From positions 1,635,927 to 1,699,926 of the forward strand of contig SIJG01000023.1 of the NCBI GenBank assembly GCA_023374025.1: a DNA stretch of 64,000 nucleotides, written 5' to 3'. The position numbers were made by a program, and so were the translations under genes. The stretch's first letter is position 1; every line of letters starts with the position of its first letter. The notes beneath the pieces were generated by a model. It was given only the letters and a program-made list of their open reading frames with translations. It made no database searches and was not told where the DNA came from. Shown piece by piece: positions 22,641 to 33,562 of this stretch. The DNA is from Heterodera schachtii. Its lineage: Eukaryota; Nematoda; Chromadorea; Rhabditida; Heteroderidae.

Positions 22641-25555
22641 ATGACATTTCGCCTACTCGACATTTCGCCTACTAAGCCAAAAACATTCATTTCGCCTACT
22701 AACCCAAAACCGGACATTTCGCCTACTGTCATTTCGCCTACTATTCATTTCGCCTACTGACATTTCGCCTACTTGTCATTTCGCCTACTAAGCCAGAAAC
22801 ATTCATTTCCCTACTAAGCCTAAACATTCATTCGCCTAAGCCAAAAACATTCATTTAGCCTATTGGAAATACATAATGCCAAAGAGAAAATAAAAAGAGA
22901 GAATATACAATATCTATAATGTTTTTGCATCAAATAAATCATTCATTTCATTTTTAAGTCATTTTCTTCAAAGACAAAGAAATTTCAGATTCTAATAAGA
23001 AATGCCAACTGTTCGCGAAATACTTGAGAGTCTGCAAAAGCGAGTAAAAAAGCCTCGCATTGCTACAAATGAAGACAGCGTACTGAATGTTGAGAGGACA
23101 GACGCAGAACAACAAATTGAAGGCACTCCAACCAGGAACAATTTGGACGTCGCTTCGAGTGATGACGAAGAAAATTGTGAGCCCGTTCAATTCAAACGTG
23201 GAGAAACAATCCGGGGAGCTCTTTGTCTTTGGTATCAAGGTGTTAATAGTTTTTTTTTTGATTTTTATTTCTTTATTTTCAGGCTTTCGATTTATCAAAA
23301 ACAGAAAAGATGGTAGCTGGTTCAGGTGCGAACAGCGCAATTGTCCAGCGACAGCCAAATTGGAAGACAATGATTTGATGACAGGCATTTTGGGCCCAAA
23401 ATCACATCACCATGGTTGCGCACCATCGCGTTATGATGCAGAGACGAAACGAAATCAGATGAAGCGCCTGATCAAGGAGGAGCCAAAAACGAAACCATGT
23501 CAAATCCGCGCTCAAATTCGGACAGACATCGACGATGAAGTCTTCGAATTGCTCGGCACCAATGAAGCGCTCGACCAAATGGCGAACAGGTAGACAAAAT
23601 TCAGAGAAAATAATGATGCAATATTTAGAACAAAGAACAAATTCGTTGGTGGTGTCAACTGTGCCGACCCACTGAACATACAAATTCCGCCTGGTCTTTT
23701 GATAAAGAATGATGAGTCCGTCCTCATTTATGACAGCCGTGAAGTGAGGACTGGACAATCTGATGTTGTCCTGATTTTCAGTCATAGCAAGGCAAGTCTA
23801 CCTATACTTATGTACTTTTATAAATTAGTTTAATTTCAGCTGTTGTCAGTGCTCAAACAGAATCGTCGGTGGAGCCTCGACGGCACATTCCGCAGTGCGC
23901 CAAAGCCGTGGATGCAAGTGTTCGTCATCGGTTGTTATGTCAACAACCGAATGGTGGTTGCAGCGCAAGCCTTGCTACCTGGTAAAGCCTCGAAGTATTA
24001 CACAGAAGTCCTTCAACAGTTGAAGCGTGCCGTTGAACCCATCCTTCCCATAAAAGGCAAAAAAACAGCGGATTATCTTCATTAATAATTATTTTAAGTG
24101 ATGAGCGACTTCGAGATTGGAATGCTCAAAGCGATGCGTCATGTCTTCCCGTCATGCGAACGCTCGGGCTGCAGCTTCCACATGGCGCAAGCGGTGTTCC
24201 GAAAAGCCAGAAGCATGGGCATTTTTAATTTGTTAAACGAAGATGACGACGAAGTACCGGTTCAAAGGAAATCCGTGCACAAAACATTCAGGTGTCCTTC
24301 ATTAATTCAAAGTGTTTTTTATTTTTGCAAATCAGATCAGTTCTTTCTTTGGCCCTCATTCCGCCAGATTACGTTCGGCACGCTTTTTCAATTATTGTCA
24401 ACGCGGCACCGCTTGGAGTTCAAGGATGGCTGGCGTATTTTGGCAAAACCTACATTGGCACAACTCAATTCGAGATTGACCGTGGAGCGAAGGCATTTGG
24501 ACCCAATTCTGATGTCGGGCGCTTCTTTCTACGTCGCACTCAAAGCACAACTCGTAAATACACATACTGTTTTCATGAATTAATAAGTTTTAAATAATTT
24601 ACCGTTCAGTGTGTCACAGGCGTCCACAATAACAAGCAATGGACGAATACAATTCGGACTGCATTCGCCACAACAATCGACTCCGACGATCCCATTGTCC
24701 GAAGAAAGCAGCCTGCAGCTTATTCGACGCTGGGAACAAGACATCGTCTGTCCTCCACGCTTCCCGATCTCGTTTTGGAATGTGTACACCCGGGCTCAAA
24801 TGGCAATTGAGCGAACGAACAACGGCATGGAAGCCGCGCATGGACAATTTGCAGTAAAAATTTGTCCGTTGGAAGACACTTTTTTGGTAATTTAGCGTGA
24901 ACTCAATCATCATCCGTCACTGAGTGCTTTCATAGCAGCATTCATCAAGGACATCGACAAACAACTGGACATTGGACGAGCAGAACGTCTCCAGAAGAGT
25001 AGAAAACGACCGCAACGGTACATCATCAAAGAACAAAGTGTGGTGCGTATCATTGACGAGGCTGACTTTGAAACGGAAGAAGGATTGACGAACGCATTGT
25101 ATCTGATCGGACTCGTAATGCAAGGCTTTGTGGAGGGACTTCACGTCCGTGGAAATGAAGATAGTGAGGAAGAAACTGATGACACCGATGGAAATTGAAT
25201 TTATGATTTAACAATTTTTACTTTTATGATTTTTAACATTTTACTTTTATTTCTCTTTGGAGTTTAATAAATATCTATTTGCTTCCGTGTATTTTTAGGT
25301 TTAATTTAATTATTATAATAAAAATAGCTAAATATAAACCAATTTAGAATATATATTTTGGTGAAATTCGTTGTCAAAACATATATTTTAGGTTAGTAGG
25401 CGAAATGAATGTTTTTGGGTTAGTAGGCGAAATGTCGAGTAGGCGAAATGAAGGTTTTTGTCTTAGTAGGCGAAATGAATGTTTTTGGCTTAGTAGGCGA
25501 AATGTCAGTAGGCGAAATGTCGGTAGGCGAGATGTCGAGTAGGCGAAATGTATGC
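22641..25555. mobile_element. Autonomous Mutator-like element with tandem-array inverted ends
   Basis: The left end (22641-22865) is an array of GACATTTCGCCTACTA-type units, some containing AGCCAAAAACATTCATTTCG. The right end (25386-25555) is the inverted counterpart (TAGTAGGCGAAATG). Between them lies a transposase gene. The element splits an F-box gene; the flanking gene sequence resumes with about 60 bp missing, and I could not identify a target duplication. Its terminal design matches the smaller elements at 407, 37563, 50115 and 56838. Confidence 0.85.
23002..25198 (+). CDS. MULE transposase with FLYWCH zinc finger
   Basis: Exons: 23002-23239, 23283-23589, 23629-23791, 23840-24056, 24099-24291, 24336-24553, about 24610-24853, 24896-25198. 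An N-terminal FLYWCH-type finger is visible (GSWFRCEQRNCPATAKL ... HHHGC). The MULE DDE domain then shows first Asp in WSLDGTFRSAPKPWMQVFV, second in VMSDFEIGMLKAM and the family motif CSFHMAQAVFRKARSMG. WNVYTRAQMAIERTNNGMEA carries the late RTNN motif. The C-terminus is an acidic tail ending DDTDGN. Such proteins cut and paste DNA by binding terminal repeats. Introns 3 and 4 use GC donors (AAG/GCAAGT and G/GCAAAA). The join between exons 6 and 7 does not hold frame in my reading, so a small lesion or a different donor is present there. Otherwise it looks recently active. Confidence 0.88.
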
Positions 25556-26110
25556 ACACCATGTCACCGACAGGAAATTCGGTGAAGAAACCATCATAAT
25601 AGGCATTGATAATGCGAAGCGATGGACAGTCGTTGAGAATTGACGGCACGAAATGTCGCAAACGGCGGAAAACTGTGGCGGATAGTTGGATGGCACAAAT
25701 ATGTTTTACGACCATTGGCCAAATGTTGCGGAAAATGGACTCCATAATTCGGTTATTGTTCGTGTGGATGGACAAATTGATTTGACAGGCGGCGAAAAGT
25801 TGGTGAAAACGGCGGAGAAAAGCGATTGCATTTTGGTCGATGAAACTAAAAATGGATGGGAAGGAGAATTTCTCCCATTTTACGAGATCCCGATGCGTTC
25901 AAATCCGATGACTTCGCGTGGCATTTGAATTTGCGCAGTTGGCAATGGTTTTCCATGGGAATTGACAATTTCCATTTGATTTGTGCCATTCTCTCCAATT
26001 TTGCGTCGAATTCGAATAAATGCCAATGTCCATTTGCGAGTACTGAAGTGTTTGTCCACGTAAAAGTCAAAACAGTGGCTGATCAGATTATTTTCGTTTT
26101 TGATTTTTAT
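25556..26110 (-). pseudogene. F-box family copy B, 5' half
   Basis: It continues copy B beyond the MULE: NIWPMVVKHICAIQLSATVF, VPSILNDCPSLRIINAYYDG and FFTEFPVGD run straight into the transposon end. Upstream lies a partial F-box exon (ISHCFDFYVDKHF-type) that ends abruptly near 26085, so the start of the gene is also missing. Confidence 0.85.
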
Positions 26111-26404
26111 GTGTGAAAAAACAAATGAAAGAACATTTGGAATTTTAGAGAAGCAATAATATGGAGGGGATCAAAAACAAAAGAATGAAACATTTTCATG
26201 GCATTCGCCTGAATTGGCAGCCAATAAATAACATTTGTAGAAAAAATGACAGTTATTGCCATTTTTCTCTGTCTTTTATACTTAATTTTGAAAAAATGTG
26301 GCCCATTAAACTGCAAATTCATCGTCACCGCACTCCCCAAAACTCCTAATTATTTTTAAGTATTAGCTCCAAATCTTAAATCACCGTAATTACGGATTTC
26401 CGTA

Positions 26405-26560
26405 ATTGAAAATCAGTTGCGTCCAGCCCTAATCGTATACTAATGAGAATTTTCATTTCCTGTGTGCCATTCGGTTCAAATTTTGGCCAAATTCTCTTGG
26501 ATTGCAGTGCCGCGCTTGAAATGTTCGTCCACGTATAAGTCAAATCGGTGTTTTTCTTCC
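26405..26560 (-). pseudogene. F-box family copy C, short fragment
   Basis: A piece of the exon around HRFDLYVDEHFK with following family sequence (NGTQEMKILIS), bounded by unrelated AT-rich DNA and by TTACGGATTTCCGTAATT words. Too short to be a gene. 26111-26404 shows nothing else. Confidence 0.7.
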
Positions 26561-26976
26561 GAATATTCAAATTTAAAAATTGACCAAAATATAGTTAGAA
26601 AATTGTGTGCTTGTTAACCAACTTGAAAAGCATATCCGCCGTGAAATTTTTTAATAAAAAATAAATAAATTACCCTTAGGGCCTAAAAATAATTATATTG
26701 TGTTAATTATTCCAACAAAAAAGAGAATAATGTTTATAAGCTCGTTAAAATAGCATCAAATTCATTATCCAACGCACCAAGTCAAATTGATCGATCACTT
26801 CTCAACAAATCATTCATTCACTTCTGCTGTTGATCACTTGGGCCGGGAGTTGCGTTGAGAAGCCTAAAAATTGGAACATCACAATAAATTTAATTTGAAT
26901 AATTTATCCGCTTACCCTTTCCCGAATTCGTCCTCGTTATAAATGTGAATGCCAATTTTGTTCCATTGATCATAAG

Positions 26977-27472
26977 TAGGGCTGCGACTTTTAGTGACGA
27001 AAAATCTCAAAATAGTTAACTAAAATAGTGAGTAAAAATGCCAAAATAGTGACAAAATAGTGGCAAAAAGTGCAAAATAGTGACGAATAGTGACAGAATT
27101 TTTAGCCAAAAATTGAGCAAAAAATTCTTTTATTCACTGAATGCAGTTGCAAATGAGGTACATTTCTTTTCTAATATTTTCTTGGCAAATATTTAATTCT
27201 TTAAATTAAAATTTTTGTCAAGAAAAAAAAATTTAGAGGATGGATTTTTGAGAAAATTTTCCAATTTTTAATGATGTATATTACAAAAAATTTTTGTTTT
27301 CTGAAAATTTTTAAGTCGATTCTTAGGGGTGTATTTTTCGGTTTTTATTGCATTTTTGTTAACAAAATTATCAAAAAATGTCGAAATAGTGAAAAAATAG
27401 TGACAAAACGCCAAAATAGTGAATTTCACTATTTTAGTGACAAAGCTCCAAAATAGTGATTTCTAGTGACCG
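26977..27472. mobile_element. Truncated hAT-like element (AAATAGTGAC words)
   Basis: It starts TAGGGCTGCGACTTTTAGTG like the complete elements at 37706 and 57879, has the same AAATAGTGACAAAA word arrays and the core CTTAGGGGTGTATTTTTCG. The right terminus is missing. It interrupts F-box copy D. Confidence 0.75.
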
Positions 27473-27536
27473 ATTGTGAGATCTTCTTCAACGTCAATTG
27501 TTCACGGGTCAATTCGTTGGTCTGATCCCACCTCGT

Positions 27537-28343
27537 CGTAAGAGGCCTCGGACACCCCCCCCCCCCCCCCCCCCCCCTCGTTCGTCGTAAGGGGGGCGGC
27601 TGTAAAAGAAGGAGGGGGCGTCGTGGAGCGGGTGGGCCGTCGTGGAGGGGGGGGGGGGTCGTTAACGAAGGAGGAAAATTAAAAATTTGCACAATTTTCT
27701 TAGCGAAATTCATACAAAATTCAAAAAAAAAATTTCGGCGACGCCTATCGGCACCGCCGGCCCCCCAAAAAATCTTATTTTTCCTTAAGAATTAGCCAAA
27801 AATCTCAAAATTTGGTCATTTTTAGAGGAAATCTGCTAACAAATAGCATTAAAATTACAAAAAAAATTCCGGCGGCGCCTATCGGCATCGCCGAACCCCC
27901 CCCCCCCCCCCCCCCCCCCCTCTGGCCCCCAAAAAGTTTTCAAAAAACCACGCCGCAAAAAAAAACGTTTTTTTAACAAAAAAAAAAAAGTCGTCGACGT
28001 GCCAAAAAATCGCAAAATTTGGAAGTTTTTGGTGAAAATCTGTTAACAAATTGGCACTCGAATTTTCAAAATTTTCCCCGGCGGCGCCTATCGGCACCGC
28101 CGGCCCACCTGTTCCCGAAATTTTTTTTGGAAAAAGCGCGCCGAAAAAAGGGTTTTTGAAAAGCAAAAAAAAAAGTCGGCAGAAAAAATGGTCTGAATAG
28201 CAAAAAAAAAAAAAAAGGTCGTCGCCGGAGAAAAATTAAATTTGGACCTTCGTATGAAAAATCGGTCCCGAGACACCCCCCCCCCCCTGTCCCAATCGTC
28301 CGTTGTATGGCCGTTGGGCTGAGACACCCCTTGCACATGTATG
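27537..28343. mobile_element. Second copy of the CATGTATGG-ended element
   Basis: It contains CGTCGTAAGAGGCCTCGGAC near the left and GAGACACCCCTTGCACATGT at the right, as in the element at 13599-14012, with several C runs longer than 15 and three GATA-loop hairpins (about 27742, 27870, 28079). It lies inside F-box copy D. Confidence 0.7.
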
Positions 28344-29317
28344 GTTTTGTTCACATTATCCACGTGCAACAAGCAGAACAACACTTTTGGCACATTGTTT
28401 TGAAGCGGAGTGAAAAGCCATTTGGCCACCGCTTGTCCATCCGATGCCATGGCACTGTCATCGCATGGAAATTCGGCGAAAAGATCGTCGTCATCAGCAA
28501 AGAATTTGACAATGCGTAACAACGGCAAATCGTTGAGAATTGACGGGACGAATTTGCGCAAACGGTGGAAAAATGTGGCGGACAATCGCAAGCCATGAAT
28601 ATTTTTGTTGAGCATTGGCCAAATATTGTACAAAATCAACGCCAAAATGCGATCACTCGTCGTGTTGATGGCCAAATTAATTGGACGAGAGGCGAAAAGA
28701 TGGCGAAAACGGCGGAGAAAAACGATGGCATTTTGGTCGATGAAACTGAAAATGATTGGGAATTTTTGTTTAAAATTTTTGTATAATCGCCAATTTTACT
28801 AGATGATGATGCGTTCGAATCCGCTGACTTTGCGTGGCATTTGAATTGACGGAATTGGCATTGGTTTTCCATGGGCATTGACAATTTCCATTTCGTTAGT
28901 GCCATTCTTTCCAATTTTTCTTTCAATTTGAATAGGTTTCAGCGTCCATTTGCAAGTCTTGAAGTGTTCGTCGACATAAAAGTCAAATCGGTGACTGATC
29001 ATCGCAATTCCAAGGCCAAGTTGTGAAGGCGTAAGCAAATCGAAGACACAAAGCCAACAATCGGCGGAGATAAAACTGAAAAAAGGGAATACAAAATTTA
29101 AAATTGGCATTTTAATTTAATTTTACATTGCTTTTGCCATTTTTTCCTCCGCTTCTTTTCGGTTGTCAGACATTTTGTTGGAGCAAATTATTAACACAGT
29201 TTTCGGCTGAATTTTCTTATTATAAAAACAGAAAAAGAACTTTGCAAAATCAATTTTCATTTAAAACAAGAAAAACCGAAAAAAGCATGAAATATTTTGC
29301 GTAAACAAAAAGGACAG

Positions 29318-29960
29318 AAAAAGTGATGGAAAGAATGGCACAAACGGGATGGAAAATGTCAATTGCTGTGGAAAACCAGTGCCAATTCCTCAAATTCAAT
29401 TGCCACGCAAAGTCGTCGGATTCAAACGCATCGAAATCTCGTAAAATTGGCCAAATGTTCGAATTTTAGAAACATTTCCATTCATTTTCAGATACATCGA
29501 CTGCAATGTCATCGCTTTTCTCCACCGTTTTCGTCCGCTTTTCTCCGCCTGTCAAATCAATTTGGCCATCAACACGTTCAATTACCGCATTTTGTAGTTG
29601 ATTTTGCACAACATTTGGCGATTGCTCGGAAAAAACATTCATGGCTGGCGATTGTCCGCCATATTTTTCCACCGTTTGCGTCAATTCGTGCCATCAATTC
29701 TCGACGCATGTCCATCGCTTCGCGTTGTCAATGCCAATTCCAATGGTTTCTTCACCGAATTCCCATGCGATGACAGTGCCAATGCATCGAATGGACAAGC
29801 GGTGGCCAAATGGCTTTTCACTCCACGTCCAAACAATGTGTCAAAGGTGTTGATCTGCACGTTTGACACAGATGTTGGGCATTTGGCATCGCGGATTTAA
29901 GCCTTCAATGCGGTGGTTTTCAATGATTATTTGGCTCTTTTACATTTTTTGGGGTTCGTA
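29318..29960 (+). pseudogene. F-box family copy E, opposite strand
   Basis: A plus-strand copy beginning inside the F-box exon (NGTNGMENVN-like) and continuing through QLPRKVVGFKRIEIS and NIWRLLGKNIHGWRLS to AKWLFTPRPNNVSKVL. An in-frame TAG replaces the codon after YRIL (about 29595), and the 5' part is missing. It ends near 29960 with a stop after the last recognisable block. Confidence 0.85.
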
Positions 29961-30383
29961 CATTAATTTCTGCATAGTCGAACCCCGAAAAAAATTATTT
30001 TGAATATACTCGAAAATCTTGATGTGATATTTGCTTTTTTCTTGTATTCCAGGGACTTTAAGTTTTTATTGATACCTAGAATCGATTAATAAGTCAAAAT
30101 GAAGAAAAAATTTAGCTAAAATGCTATTTTTGAGCTTTTCATGCGATAGCATATGCGCAAAAAAGCATATAAATCCGTTCCCTCCCAAAATAAGAATATT
30201 TCTGATAAATTAGGTCTTTTATATTTTAAAATTTGGACCCTCCAAATCATTTTGACCCATTTCTTCATAGCACTACACAGAGTAACCAAGTCGGGGATCC
30301 ATAATATGAGGCCACAAAAACCAAAACAAATTTATGAAGCATATTTTAAATGAAAATTCCAAAAATGATTCTTTAAGAGAATT

Positions 30384-31088
30384 TTGGCACTTCATCATGC
30401 CATATTGGTTATTGAAAAACATCGTGCTTCCGCAGCAGGCGTTTACCGACTGACAGATGTGTACGTTGGAGACGACCCGATTGGCGTGCTCGCATGGGAA
30501 ATTCCGGCCGCCATGACGGATTTCTGTCGGTGGCTGAAAGAGGCAGAGGAAGAGCTGCATGGATGAGGAGAACTGGCGAGATTAGTTGCAACAGCGCATC
30601 TCCGTCTGGTAAGTCATAATTAATTAGTGATAAAAAGATTGCAAATAAACAGGAAACGAAAATCAAAATGTAAGAAATCCCGAAATTATGAGAAACGTGA
30701 AGGAAATGCCGCACTGATCGGAATGGTAGTTCAAAAAAAATACCTAGCAATAGAAACTGTGAAGTGATCAGAAACGGGAAGGAATCCCCAACTCCCTAAA
30801 TTCTTTTGAGAAAAATTGTTTTAGGTTCACTTCCACCCGGTAGAAGATGGGAATGGGCGTTTGGGACGGCTGCTGATGAGTGTGCTGCTGAAGAGAAGGG
30901 GAAAGGGGCCCATCATACTGCGAGAGTCATTCCAGGACCAGTATGATGAGTGCATGAGGACCCGCAACTTGGAGCCGTTCATTGCGGAAATCAATGTTGA
31001 ATCTGAACAACTTGGAGAAGCCAGGTTGCAGCAACGCGGTCTGGTTGTGCGTGGCCCCTCTCCACGGTTTTGGTGCGTGAATGTATGA
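30384..31088 (+). pseudogene. Fic-domain protein with an in-frame stop
   Basis: Two exons (about 30384-30608 and 30825-31088). Exon 1 contains GVYRLTDVYVGDDPIG and WEIPAAMTDFCRWLKEAEEE, the usual flap and linker region of Fic domains. Exon 2 opens with HFHPVEDGNGRLGRLLM, the Fic signature HPFxxGNGRxxR with Val for Phe; catalytic His, the GNGR anion hole and the final Arg are present. Fic enzymes transfer AMP or related groups to hydroxyl side chains of proteins. A TGA at 30564-30566 lies in frame between ELHG and GELARLVATAHLRL, exactly where homologues continue, so the copy is broken or carries one error. No N-terminal exon is found. Fic genes are common in bacteria and single-copy in most animals; origin by transfer is only a possibility. 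Confidence 0.8.
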
Positions 31089-31117
31089 ATGTTTACTGTC
31101 ATTAGCATTTCAAATTA

Positions 31118-31215
31118 AGGAGGTTTTGAACATGGACGTTGCCTTTTGAACATGGACGTGGCCTTTTGACATGGACGTGGGCTTTGAAACATGGACTTTT
31201 GACATGGATATGGCT
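31118..31215. repeat. Short tandem array (GAACATGGACGTGGCCTTTT)
   Basis: About five imperfect copies of a TTTTGAACATGGACGTGGC unit. It resembles the terminal arrays of the MULE-like elements, but no inverted partner array was found nearby. The rest of 31216-31900 shows nothing coding. Confidence 0.6.
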
Positions 31216-31904
31216 TTTAATGATTTACGATTCGGATTTTTATCAACATTTGTTTTTCAACGAAAACACTATAAAATGCTAAAAAAAGAAATTTTGGGCA
31301 GGTTGAAAGAGGACATTTAGGTGGGATAGAAAAGATTTAGAAATTGTTCACATTCATCGATATACCTCAAATTATTTGAAGCATTATATTCCTTTTATAT
31401 ACAAGCTGTCAAGAATTACCTTATCCCATCTTTCAATACACACGTTTTAGCCAAATGTTGATGAATCGTCAGTTAATTGTCGCTCATCCTCTGCTGCACG
31501 TTGTCGCCACGAATTTGTAAATTTAGCACTTTACTGACTTCGAAATCCAAAACAAACAAAAATCTTCTTACCGCATATCGGGCGCCAATTTTGTTCTTCT
31601 TGTCTAAAATTTAGTTCTTCTATTAAATTAAAAAAAGGAGTTTATGTCTGAGTCCATGCATGAAACAAAGGAGGAGGGTGCGGGAGAGGAAAATTCTGTA
31701 AAATTTGGCTAAATTTTGCCCTTTTCGACGACCCGCACTCGCTTGCTGACTACCCCTTAAGTCAAACCCGAAAATTGGTACACGTAATTGGAAGCCATAA
31801 TAATAAAATATCCAAAATTTAATTAAATTGTTAAAAAGTAATAAACTAAACTTCTCATACATATTTCCAAAAAATAATTGGCGAAAACTATTTTTTTCCA
31901 TTTT

Positions 31905-32005
31905 TGAAGTGTTCAAAGTCAAATCGGTGGCGCATTTTAATTTAATTTTACATTGCTTTGCCATCTTTTCCTCCGCTTCTTTCCGATTGTCAGACATTTT
32001 GATGA
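31905..32005 (-). pseudogene. F-box family fragment G (first exon)
   Basis: The short-form first exon MSDNRKEAEEKMAK is present, followed by the intron start and a bit of the F-box exon (CCACCGATTTGAC). One base is missing in the GCAAAAGC block. No further part of the gene follows. Confidence 0.75.
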
Positions 32006-32122
32006 GGGGAAATTATTAAGACTGTTTTCGGCGGATTTAATTAGCTTATGTATTTGTTAGCAAAACAACCATTTTCAAAAAGAAAAAGCAAAATCCTGTA
32101 AAAATTGGCAAAAATAAATTAG

Positions 32123-32130
32123 TATAAAAG
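32123..32130 (+). promoter_or_regulatory. TATA box, promoter of F-box copy F
   Basis: TTAGTATAAAAGTGGTTGCT matches the promoter blocks at 42939 and 21205. The conserved downstream sequence (CCGCCACTTTCATTATTAT) is interrupted at 32166 by a transposon and resumes at 33488, so the promoter has been separated from its gene by 1.3 kb. Confidence 0.7.
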
Positions 32131-32166
32131 TGGTTGCTTTTTCTCCGCCACTTTCATTATTATAAT

Positions 32167-33487
32167 TAGAGCCCGGAGCAGGACCGGATCCTGCGCAGGA
32201 TTTTGCAGGATCCCAATCCGCAATCCTGCATTTTTTGAAAAATGCAGGATTTGCAGGATTAATCCGGCCGGATCCAATCCGGCAAAAGATTTTGAATTCT
32301 TCCTGTAACAGGATCCGCAAATTTGATTTTTGTGCAGGATCCGGCAGGATTTTATTGATTTTTTGAAAATTTAAGAACAGAATGCCAAAATTTTTGAATA
32401 AATTTATAATAAATTCAATCAAATTAGACCCAATTTTCATCTCAATTTTACCTAGAATTTGCAAAAAAAATTTCCCGGCGGCGCCTATCGGCACCGCCGG
32501 ACCGGCTTTTACTTATTAATCCTGTAGAAATGAGTCAAAAAGTGCGACATTTGGTCATTTTTGGACAAAATCAGTTAAGAAATTGACAAAATTTTCCAAA
32601 AAATTTTTCAGACGGCGCCTATCGGCACAGCCGGACCCCTTTGTTCCTAGTTTTTGAAAAATTTGCGCCGAAAAAAAGCATTTTTGAAAAGCAAAAAATA
32701 GTCAAATTGGTACTTATGCAGTTTACGCCACATAAAAAAAAATTTTTTTTTTTAAATTTTAAAACGTGTTTCCAGGGGTATTCGAGGCCGCTGATCACGA
32801 ATATGACATTCATTTCGACTAGTTTCGAACTGCGGACCTGAATTCGAACCAAAGTCGAAAATTCATTTTTCACTAAAATCCACCTTTATTGTCCAAAAAC
32901 GATTTAATGCATGCATGGAATGGCCATGAACCCCCTATTTTCTATTCATTTAAGTCTAATTTCGTTTTTGGACAATAAAGGTGGATTTTAGTGAAAAATG
33001 AATTTTCGACTTTGGTTCGAATTCAGGTCCGGGATTCGAAACTAGTCGAAATGAATGTCATATTCGTGATCAGCGGCCTCGAATACCCCTGGAAACACGT
33101 TTTAATAATTTAAAAAAAAAAAAACAATTTTTTTAATGTGGCGTAAACTGCATAAGTACCGTCAAATTTATCGACCATTAACAGATTTTATTCCCGATCT
33201 TTTTTAACCGTCTGACCCATTCGAAAAATTTTAGTCACACCTTTTAATGCATCGCGCCAGCCCCTAAAAATTTATTTTTCAAAATGTCAGGTATTTTATC
33301 TTTTTTGGAAATTTTTTGAAATTTAAATGAAATTTTTTCAAATTTCCAAAAATCCGCAATCTTGCGCGGGATCCTGCAAATTTTAAATGCAGGATTGCAG
33401 GATTAATCCGGCCGGATCCGGTCCGGCAAAAAATTTTGAATTCCAATCCTGCAACAGGATCCGCAAATTTGAAATTTCCGGTCTCTA
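32167..33487. mobile_element. hAT-like element with inner fold-back, TSD ATTATAAT
   Basis: The ends are TAGAGCCCGG and CCGGTCTCTA, with the 8-bp duplication ATTATAAT at 32159-32166 and 33488-33495. Subterminal arrays consist of GCAGGATCCGG-type words (32180-32350 and 33350-33475). The core has two GATA-loop hairpins (about 32476 and 32612). A fold-back with arms of about 170 bp (32700-32925 against 32950-33170) is nested inside and could be a separate insertion. Non-coding. Confidence 0.85.
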
Positions 33488-33562
33488 ATTATAATTATTC
33501 ATTTGCCATTTATTTCTTTTCATTTCTTTCGTCAAATTTTTCTCCCTGACAATTCCTTCAAA

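Larger units (their letters stand above)
26818..29173 (-). pseudogene. F-box family copy D, interrupted by two elements
   Basis: The start is the short form, MSDNRKEAEEKMAKA (exon 29173-29127), then the F-box exon (29075-28800, ISADCWLCVFDLLTPSQLG) and the body exon from 28745 (LILYNIWPMLNKNIHGLRLS, AMASDGQAVAKWLFTPLQN). Reading is clean down to about 28345, where a repeat element cuts in. A C-terminal piece survives at 27480-27530 (TNELTREQLTLKK) and the last exons at 26818-26970, separated by a hAT-like relic. The intact 5' part could still make a truncated protein. Confidence 0.85.

Noticed and set aside
22641..22865. CRISPR-like direct repeats
   Set aside because: The units are irregular, lack unique spacers of constant length and have an inverted partner array at 25386-25555 around a transposase; these are transposon ends in a eukaryotic genome.
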